Of a stretch of DNA of 21,301 nt, positions 16,519 to 21,301 are shown one piece after another; position 1 is the stretch's first letter; each line of letters begins with the position of its first letter. The DNA is from Verrucomicrobiales bacterium (lineage in GTDB: Bacteria; Verrucomicrobiota; Verrucomicrobiia; Verrucomicrobiales; DEV007). Both the position numbers and the translations under genes were made by a program. The DNA is taken from positions 1 through 21,301 of the forward strand of contig JACETS010000021.1 of NCBI GenBank assembly GCA_013911195.1, read 5' to 3'. The notes beneath the pieces were generated by a model. It ran no database searches and had not been told where the DNA came from. It worked only from the letters and a program-made list of their open reading frames with translations.

Positions 16519-17678
16519 AAGAATTATTACAGATCTCATGGAGCCATCTCCTTTATCATAAAGGAAGATCCATAATCCAAATCGCGGCACTAACTCTCAC
16601 ACTAGGCCTTCCAATTACTTCTAAAATTGTTTCATCTGAAGTATCAAAGAGACTTCTTGCAAGAGCCGAGGCAACGCCTTTGATATTCGGAGCCAAGGGA
16701 GATCGATTTGACCTGATACTTAATTCACTTTTTTTTAGAGGCAGTTCAACAAACAAAATTTCCATACGAGATTACCAATTGTTAAGCAAAGAAAACCGAG
16801 GCCTGGCCATTCCATTGAATTTAGGTTTTTCGGCAAAGGGGTACCCGCTTGTAGGCACCACTCCTGAATATTTTGAATCTCGTAACATTTCGCTAGCTAG
16901 CGGAACCCTCCCCCTAAGAAATGGTGAGGTGACGCTGGGTAATTCTTGCGCTAAGAAACTCGGATTAAATACAGGAGGATTCATCCTCACTGACCAAGTT
17001 AATCTATATGATCTTTCGGCAAGCTATCCGATTAGGTTAAAAGTCTCAGGAGTATTAGAAAAATCAAATACGGCTGATGATGAAGCCTTATTCGTCAATC
17101 TTCAATCATCTTGGATTATTGAAGGCATTGGTCATGGTCATATCAAACTTGATGAAAACACATCTAAAGAAAACGTTCTCTCAGAAAGCAAATCCTCGAT
17201 CACAGCCAACTCGTCACTAGAAAATTACATAGAAATCACAGACTTAAACATTGACCAGTTCCATTTTCATCAGGAAAAACAAAACCTGCCCATTTCATCA
17301 GTCCTTATATTCCCAAGTAATTTTAAGGATAGAACTATTCTTAAGGGGAAATACAATCAGCATTTAAGCCTACAACCGCTGATCCCATCTGAAACCGCCA
17401 ACGAAATCCTTAATGTAATCTTTAAAATAGAGAACTTATTGAATGCGTCATTCATCTTAAGTGGACTAGCAGCAACATTATTTTTGATCACTTTAATTCT
17501 TCTCTCTCTGCAATTGCGGAAAAATGAGTTTAAAACTCTCCACCTGATTGGCTGTGATCGCCTTACGGTAATTTTTCTCTATATTGGAGAATTAATGATT
17601 TTAATCACAATGTCATTAATTTTGGCTTTTGTGAGTGCCGTGACATTAAAAAATGTATTAGTCAGCCTAATTATCTAG
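16515..17678 (+). CDS. FtsX/MacB-like ABC permease with non-canonical (ATA) start
   Basis: Partner of the preceding ATPase. Read from ATA at 16515, the product is 387 aa and begins (M)KELLQISWSHLLYHKGRS followed by membrane helix 1 (about 18-35, IIQIAALTLTLGLPITS), exactly as permeases of this family start. A large periplasmic domain with GAKGDRFDLILNSLF and the MacB-like VTLGNSCAKKLGL follows, then helix 2 (about 308-330) and helix 3 (about 345-372). No ATG, GTG, TTG or CTG occurs in frame between the stop at 16470-16472 and TTG at 16680, and starting at TTG would delete helix 1. The protein ends soon after helix 3 (VLVSLII), so the usual fourth helix appears missing. It could be a real gene with an AUA start, or one recently damaged. 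Confidence 0.75.
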   Translation: MKELLQISWSHLLYHKGRSIIQIAALTLTLGLPITSKIVSSEVSKRLLARAEATPLIFGAKGDRFDLILNSLFFRGSSTNKISIRDYQLLSKENRGLAIPLNLGFSAKGYPLVGTTPEYFESRNISLASGTLPLRNGEVTLGNSCAKKLGLNTGGFILTDQVNLYDLSASYPIRLKVSGVLEKSNTADDEALFVNLQSSWIIEGIGHGHIKLDENTSKENVLSESKSSITANSSLENYIEITDLNIDQFHFHQEKQNLPISSVLIFPSNFKDRTILKGKYNQHLSLQPLIPSETANEILNVIFKIENLLNASFILSGLAATLFLITLILLSLQLRKNEFKTLHLIGCDRLTVIFLYIGELMILITMSLILAFVSAVTLKNVLVSLII

Positions 17679-17714
17679 ATAAGATTCAAAATTGTTAGTG
17701 AACTGGCTGTTTTT

Positions 17715-17738
17715 CGTAAATTTATCAAAAATTTAACG
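17715..17738. repeat. Inverted repeat between permease and lipoprotein genes
   Basis: TAAATTT (17717-17723) and AAATTTA (17729-17735) are perfect inverted copies around a 5-base spacer; the flanking CG pairs extend the stem if one A is bulged. It lies 36 bases upstream of the lipoprotein ATG in a 95-base AT-rich gap. No T-run follows, so an operator or mRNA stem is likelier than a terminator. Confidence 0.35.
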
Positions 17739-17773
17739 ATGACAAATATTTAAGTATGGTTTAATTTATAATC

Positions 17774-18355
17774 ATGAAGTCAAAAGCGAGACTTTTAATG
17801 ATTATTGGAGCAACATCGCTCCTGTCTTCGTGTCAAACTTACAAGGTATCTCTCACCTATAATCCACCAAGTTTTAATCAACGGGTCGTCAAAGGTGAAC
17901 CGAGTATCAAAATTGACAAAATAAACGATGTTAGAAACCTTCGTGGCTCGGAGCTCGGCGCCATAAAAAATGAATTCGGCATATCGATCAAATCAATACA
18001 AGCGAAACAACCTATAAGTGAAATAGCTCGAACCGCTTTCTCCCACGCTTTAAAGAGTAGAAATCTATTAGCAGAAAAAGATGCTAAATATATTCTTCAA
18101 GCTGACGTATTACAATTTGAGTGCAGCCAATATTCAACTCAAAATGCTGAATGCAGGATCCGTGTTCATCTCTATCAGGCAAAAACAGGCCGTCTAATTT
18201 ACAGCCAATATTATTACTCTACTAAAACCAAAGTTTCTCCAAACGTTTCTTATTGGTCAAACGTAGAAGAAATAGCTGTTGTCGCCTCTGAAGCTCTACA
18301 AGATGTTGTCGATCGTGCAGTGGATGATCAAAAATTAAGAAGAATGCTTCGGTAA
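17774..18355 (+). CDS. YajG-like putative outer-membrane lipoprotein
   Basis: A 193-residue predicted lipoprotein. A basic N-terminus and hydrophobic core lead to the lipobox LLSSC, with Cys20 the lipidation site. No Asp follows the Cys (Gln21), so in proteobacterial terms outer-membrane sorting would be expected. The body, with a repeated small-domain look (IKIDKINDVRNLRGSELGA, then ARTAFSHALKSRNLL and KYILQADVLQFE), recalls YajG and ABC-type transport auxiliary lipoproteins, in which a short N-terminal strand is followed by an amphipathic helix and sheet. It follows the ABC permease by 95 bases in the same direction and could be its outer-membrane partner, though the gap allows a separate transcript. 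Family assignment is tentative. Confidence 0.75.
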   Translation: MKSKARLLMIIGATSLLSSCQTYKVSLTYNPPSFNQRVVKGEPSIKIDKINDVRNLRGSELGAIKNEFGISIKSIQAKQPISEIARTAFSHALKSRNLLAEKDAKYILQADVLQFECSQYSTQNAECRIRVHLYQAKTGRLIYSQYYYSTKTKVSPNVSYWSNVEEIAVVASEALQDVVDRAVDDQKLRRMLR

Positions 18356-18368
18356 ATTGTCTGATAAC

Positions 18369-18395
18369 TGAGCATCAATTAAATGTATATGCTCA
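18369..18395. terminator. Inverted repeat between convergent genes, possible bidirectional terminator
   Basis: TGAGCAT (18369-18375) and ATGCTCA (18389-18395) pair perfectly around a 13-base AT-rich loop. The structure covers the stop codon of the Nramp-like gene (18379-18381) and starts 14 bases after the lipoprotein stop. Neither side has a clear T-run, so its strength as a terminator is uncertain. Confidence 0.35.
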
Positions 18396-19743
18396 ATATT
18401 GACCAGACCCCAACAAACAAAATCATAGCCGAGCTCAACCAAAAGGCGACTTCATAAATTCCACCTGTCTTAATTTCAGAATTTTTACGCTGACTTTTAA
18501 AAACAATGGCGGCAAAAAGAACGACCAATAAAATAATTGATGTTGAAACACCACCAACAACAATCATCCATACGGGTTTTTGAAATAACAAATGCACCAA
18601 TGCCCATAATGTAGGTATCACCACAGCAAGCATCCCTAACCATATCTTTCTGGATTTAAAATTATCGAAATCAAGAAGCCCCACCCTTCCAAAAGCATCA
18701 GTAAATTGACGAGTCCAGGCAGCTAAAGCAGAAAAAGCTGTCGAAAAGAGAACGACAAAAGCCCCGAAGTAGAAAAAAGGTTCCGCCCAAGCCCCTAGGG
18801 TTGCCGTGTAAAGATTTGAAAGATTTTCAAGGAATGCTTTACCACCGACGTTGAAATCGCCTTTCCCGTAAAGCAATGCTGATCCAAGCAAGAAAAAAGC
18901 AACCGTTACGAGAGTGTACACGATCATTGCGAAGATGGCATCAATATACATTACCTTTATCCATCCTTTAGCTCTGCGATTCCATTCTTCTGTGCCATCA
19001 TTTTGACCCGTGTTAGAAGCATACCCTTTCTCTATTAACCAATAGTTATAGGCCATGATCTCATCTCCCCCAACTCCTGTCAGCCCAAACGCTCCGATGA
19101 CCACAATAGCCATTCCTGCACCGTCGGGTATTTTAAACTGTAAGCCAGAAGTAATGTTAGCAATCGAAATTGCTGACTCTGTGCTCTGCAAAGCAATTAG
19201 GGAGAAAAAGGTAAAGATCGTAAATAATCCAATCATTGATACCGACAACACCTCCAAAATTTTATAGTACCCAGAAACAACGATTGAAGCAATGGCGATG
19301 ACAACAATGATTAGCCACCAAAAATCCGACACTCCAGGAAAAGCCATATTAAGCAAGACTGAAACTAAACCAACTATAGCGCCGACTTGAAGAAACTTGA
19401 TTAACATCAACACTAACCATGTCCATACAGTCCAATTCGCTTTACCTATTTTTGGGCCAGGCAATGAATTAAATGAGGCAAAGGTTGTCTCCCCCGTCAT
19501 GATCGCTCTTTTACCAAATTCTAACTGAACCGCCACTTTGACCAGACAACTTACAAGAATAACCCACATCGCGACGAAACCTGCTTTCGCTCCAAGTTGG
19601 GTGGTTGCAATTAGCTCCCCTGATCCAACAATCGAAGCCGATAATATAAAGCCCGGCCCCAGATGCTTCACAGTCTTCCCGAGTGTTTTGGGAGGTTCAA
19701 TGATTTTTGATTTATCTAGAGAGTAAGGGTCTTGGGATTGCAT
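18379..19743 (-). CDS. Nramp-related transporter lacking canonical metal-site motifs
   Basis: Polytopic inner-membrane protein of 454 aa with about eleven helices and the LeuT-like fold of Nramp transporters: HLGPGFILSASIVGSGELIATTQLGAKAG (27-55 region) matches helix 1 of the family in position and spacing. Canonical Nramp proteins have DPGN in helix 1, the metal-binding Asp and Asn; here the equivalent is GSGE (40-43). Helix 6 normally has an MPH motif; here the region reads LTGVGGDEIMAYN (221-233). Manganese or iron transport by the usual site is therefore unlikely, and another cation or solute must be considered. The gene is convergent with the lipoprotein and divergent from the PSCyt gene, 58 bases away. 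Confidence 0.85.
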   Translation of the reverse strand: MQSQDPYSLDKSKIIEPPKTLGKTVKHLGPGFILSASIVGSGELIATTQLGAKAGFVAMWVILVSCLVKVAVQLEFGKRAIMTGETTFASFNSLPGPKIGKANWTVWTWLVLMLIKFLQVGAIVGLVSVLLNMAFPGVSDFWWLIIVVIAIASIVVSGYYKILEVLSVSMIGLFTIFTFFSLIALQSTESAISIANITSGLQFKIPDGAGMAIVVIGAFGLTGVGGDEIMAYNYWLIEKGYASNTGQNDGTEEWNRRAKGWIKVMYIDAIFAMIVYTLVTVAFFLLGSALLYGKGDFNVGGKAFLENLSNLYTATLGAWAEPFFYFGAFVVLFSTAFSALAAWTRQFTDAFGRVGLLDFDNFKSRKIWLGMLAVVIPTLWALVHLLFQKPVWMIVVGGVSTSIILLVVLFAAIVFKSQRKNSEIKTGGIYEVAFWLSSAMILFVGVWSILSIYI

Positions 19744-19801
19744 ACTGAAGAGTTTCCGTATAGCGTGATACTAAGAGCCAAACAAAAAAAGACAAATTTC
19801 A

Positions 19802-21301
19802 ATGCCAATTCAGATGAAATGGACTTTTATAGTCAATATTTGCTTATTTTGTAATTTATCGGGCTCTCCAGATATTGAGTTTTTTGAAAAGAAAATTAGA
19901 CCTATCCTCGTTGATGAATGTTATCAATGCCATAGTGAGGAAAACAAAATTAAGGGAAACCTGAGATTGGACTGGAAGGGAGGATGGCTCTCAGGCGGAG
20001 ATTCCGGCCAAGCAATCATTCCTGGTCAGCTCGGAAAAAGTCTTCTAATTCAAGCAATCAGACATGGCAATGATGGGCTTAAAATGCCACCAAAAAAGAA
20101 ATTAACGGCCCAACAAATCGAGGACCTTGAAAAATGGGTTGTAATGGGTGCTCCTGATCCAAGGTCATCAGAAAATACATCCAAGTCCGAAAAGAAATTA
20201 AACCTTCAAGCATCACGACAGTATTGGGCTTTTCAACCCATAAAAAATTATCCCACTCCAAAAGTCGCAGATAAAGCATGGCCTAAAAACAATATAGATC
20301 ATTTCATACTAGCAAAACTTGAGGCTCAGAATTTGTCACCTTCAAAGAAAACTGACAGCGTTACTCTTCTTAGAAGAATATATTATGACCTAATCGGCTT
20401 GCCGCCTACCCCAGCGGAAATTGACAATCTTTTAAATCTTAACGATTCAAAACAAAAAGAATTCATTGAAAATAAAATTAATGAACTCTTAATGAAAAAA
20501 GACTTTGGCATAAGATGGGGCCGACATTGGTTGGATGTAGCTAGATATGCTGACTCAACAGGTGGAGGAAGAACATTACTAATGAATGAGGCATGGCGCT
20601 ATCGAGACTATGTTATTGATTCATTCCACAATGACAAACCTTACAACGAATTTGTGAAGGAACAAATCGCTGGCGATTTGATGTCAAGTTCATCATCAGA
20701 ACAAGAAATGGAGAGGCTAATATCAACGGGATTTTTGCTTCTTGGCCCAACTAATTATGAGCTACAAGATAAAACCATTCTTGAAATGGATATTATCGAT
20801 GAACAACTAGACACCATCGGCAAATCCTTTATGGCGCTTACTCTAGGATGCGCCCGATGCCATGATCACAAGTTTGATCCTATTTCCACACAAGATTATT
20901 ATGGCTTGGCGGGAATACTAAAAAACACAAAGTCCGTTGTTCATAGTAATGTATCAACTTGGAACAAAAGATCACTCCCCCTATCAAAAGAAGATGAAGA
21001 AAAGGCCAAAAATATTCGCTCCCAAATAAAGGAATTTCAAAACAACATCAATGGCTTAAAAAGTAAACTTTCTGATGCTGGAGCGAAGAACAAAAACAGC
21101 AAGAATCTAAAAGGTATAATCATTGACACTCCTGATGCGTCTATAAAAGGACAATGGATCAAATCAACTTCAGTGAATGGTTTTGTTGATGCCAATTATT
21201 TACATGACGACTCAAAAGAAAAAGGTCAAAAATCAATAACTTACCCGATTAAAATACCTAAAACTGGCAAATATGAAGTCAGAGCATCATATACTAGTGG
21301 T
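19802..21301 (+). CDS. Planctomycete-type cytochrome (PSCyt1-PSCyt2/DUF1549), N-terminal 500 codons
   Basis: Open from ATG 19802 to the window edge without a stop. After a probable signal peptide (Met1 or Met5 to about 21), a PSCyt1 domain holds the haem-binding motif CYQCH (40-44) and a later MPP (95-97), with Met95 a possible axial ligand. A PSCyt2/DUF1549 domain follows (about 160-375), with RWGRHWLDVARYADS (238-252), DKPYNEFVKEQIAGD (278-292) and a second haem motif CARCH (350-354). A coiled-coil stretch (about 395-425) leads to a golvesin/Xly-like beta domain (IDTPDAS at 441-447, then IPKTGKYEVRASY). The PSD1/DUF1553 domain normally found C-terminal would lie outside. Such exported proteins are abundant in Planctomycetota and Verrucomicrobiota, with presumed redox roles in polysaccharide use. 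Confidence 0.9.
   Translation, partial: MPIQMKWTFIVNICLFCNLSGSPDIEFFEKKIRPILVDECYQCHSEENKIKGNLRLDWKGGWLSGGDSGQAIIPGQLGKSLLIQAIRHGNDGLKMPPKKKLTAQQIEDLEKWVVMGAPDPRSSENTSKSEKKLNLQASRQYWAFQPIKNYPTPKVADKAWPKNNIDHFILAKLEAQNLSPSKKTDSVTLLRRIYYDLIGLPPTPAEIDNLLNLNDSKQKEFIENKINELLMKKDFGIRWGRHWLDVARYADSTGGGRTLLMNEAWRYRDYVIDSFHNDKPYNEFVKEQIAGDLMSSSSSEQEMERLISTGFLLLGPTNYELQDKTILEMDIIDEQLDTIGKSFMALTLGCARCHDHKFDPISTQDYYGLAGILKNTKSVVHSNVSTWNKRSLPLSKEDEEKAKNIRSQIKEFQNNINGLKSKLSDAGAKNKNSKNLKGIIIDTPDASIKGQWIKSTSVNGFVDANYLHDDSKEKGQKSITYPIKIPKTGKYEVRASYTSG

Noticed and set aside
16680..16682. TTG as start of the permease
   Set aside because: It removes the basic segment and first membrane helix that are clearly encoded upstream in the same frame.
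17760..17776. Perfect TATAAT one base upstream of the lipoprotein ATG
   Set aside because: As a -10 box it would start transcription inside the gene, after the ATG, so it cannot serve the annotated start; it is expected by chance in such AT-rich sequence.
20079..20279. Minus-strand open frame inside the cytochrome gene
   Set aside because: The plus strand here encodes well-conserved PSCyt domain sequence; the reverse frame shows no recognisable feature.
1..21301. Search for mobile elements, CRISPR arrays, tRNA and riboswitches
   Set aside because: No transposase-like frame, regularly spaced direct repeat, tRNA-like fold or known riboswitch pattern was noticed; intergenic gaps are short and AT-rich.

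Overview
The window reads as an ordinary chromosomal segment of an AT-rich (roughly 40% G+C by eye) free-living bacterium of the Planctomycetota-Verrucomicrobiota-Chlamydiota group, most likely a marine Verrucomicrobiota member. The pointers are an arylsulfatase, a planctomycete-type two-haem cytochrome (PSCyt1/PSCyt2), a DUF1080 domain fused to a lactonase propeller, HtrA-like proteases in tandem, and a murA/prmC/prfA/rpmE block. Lineage is inferred from gene content only; there is no rRNA. No tRNA, CRISPR, insertion sequence or phage gene was seen. No gap between genes exceeds about 130 bases. None of the start codons I inspected has a convincing Shine-Dalgarno sequence.

Layout. Bases 1-9966 are all minus strand. 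Transcription runs leftwards: DedA-like membrane protein, active HtrA-like protease, degenerate HtrA-like/PDZ protein (TAATG-coupled), Gfo/Idh/MocA oxidoreductase, TonB-like VWA protein, sulfatase, then the housekeeping block rpmE-prfA-prmC-murA (ribosomal protein, release factor 1, the methyltransferase that modifies it, and a peptidoglycan enzyme cut by the left edge). A small flavin-binding-fold protein lies at 10025-10465 (+). Its stop codon overlaps that of a YidK-like sodium/solute symporter (-), which sits 25 bases downstream of a secreted lactonase-DUF1080 fusion (-); these two look like one sugar-related operon.

At 13944-18355 there is a less familiar region. A small exported protein of unknown function (-) is divergent from a plus-strand set: a membrane protein with a conserved-looking RHWGHNH motif, a LolD/MacB-type ATPase, an FtsX-like permease, and a YajG-like lipoprotein. 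This looks like an envelope ABC system. Its permease has no ATG, GTG, TTG or CTG start that would keep the first membrane helix. The best start is an ATA overlapping the ATPase stop (ATAA), and the protein seems to end before the usual last helix. The window closes with a divergent Nramp-related transporter that lacks the canonical metal-binding motifs, and with the first 500 codons of the two-haem PSCyt protein, which carries an inserted golvesin-like domain and runs off the right edge.

The most interesting points are the start-less permease and its associated ABC module, the pseudo-HtrA with a PDZ domain inserted inside the protease fold and Cys in place of the catalytic Ser, the non-canonical Nramp, and the lactonase-DUF1080/symporter pair.
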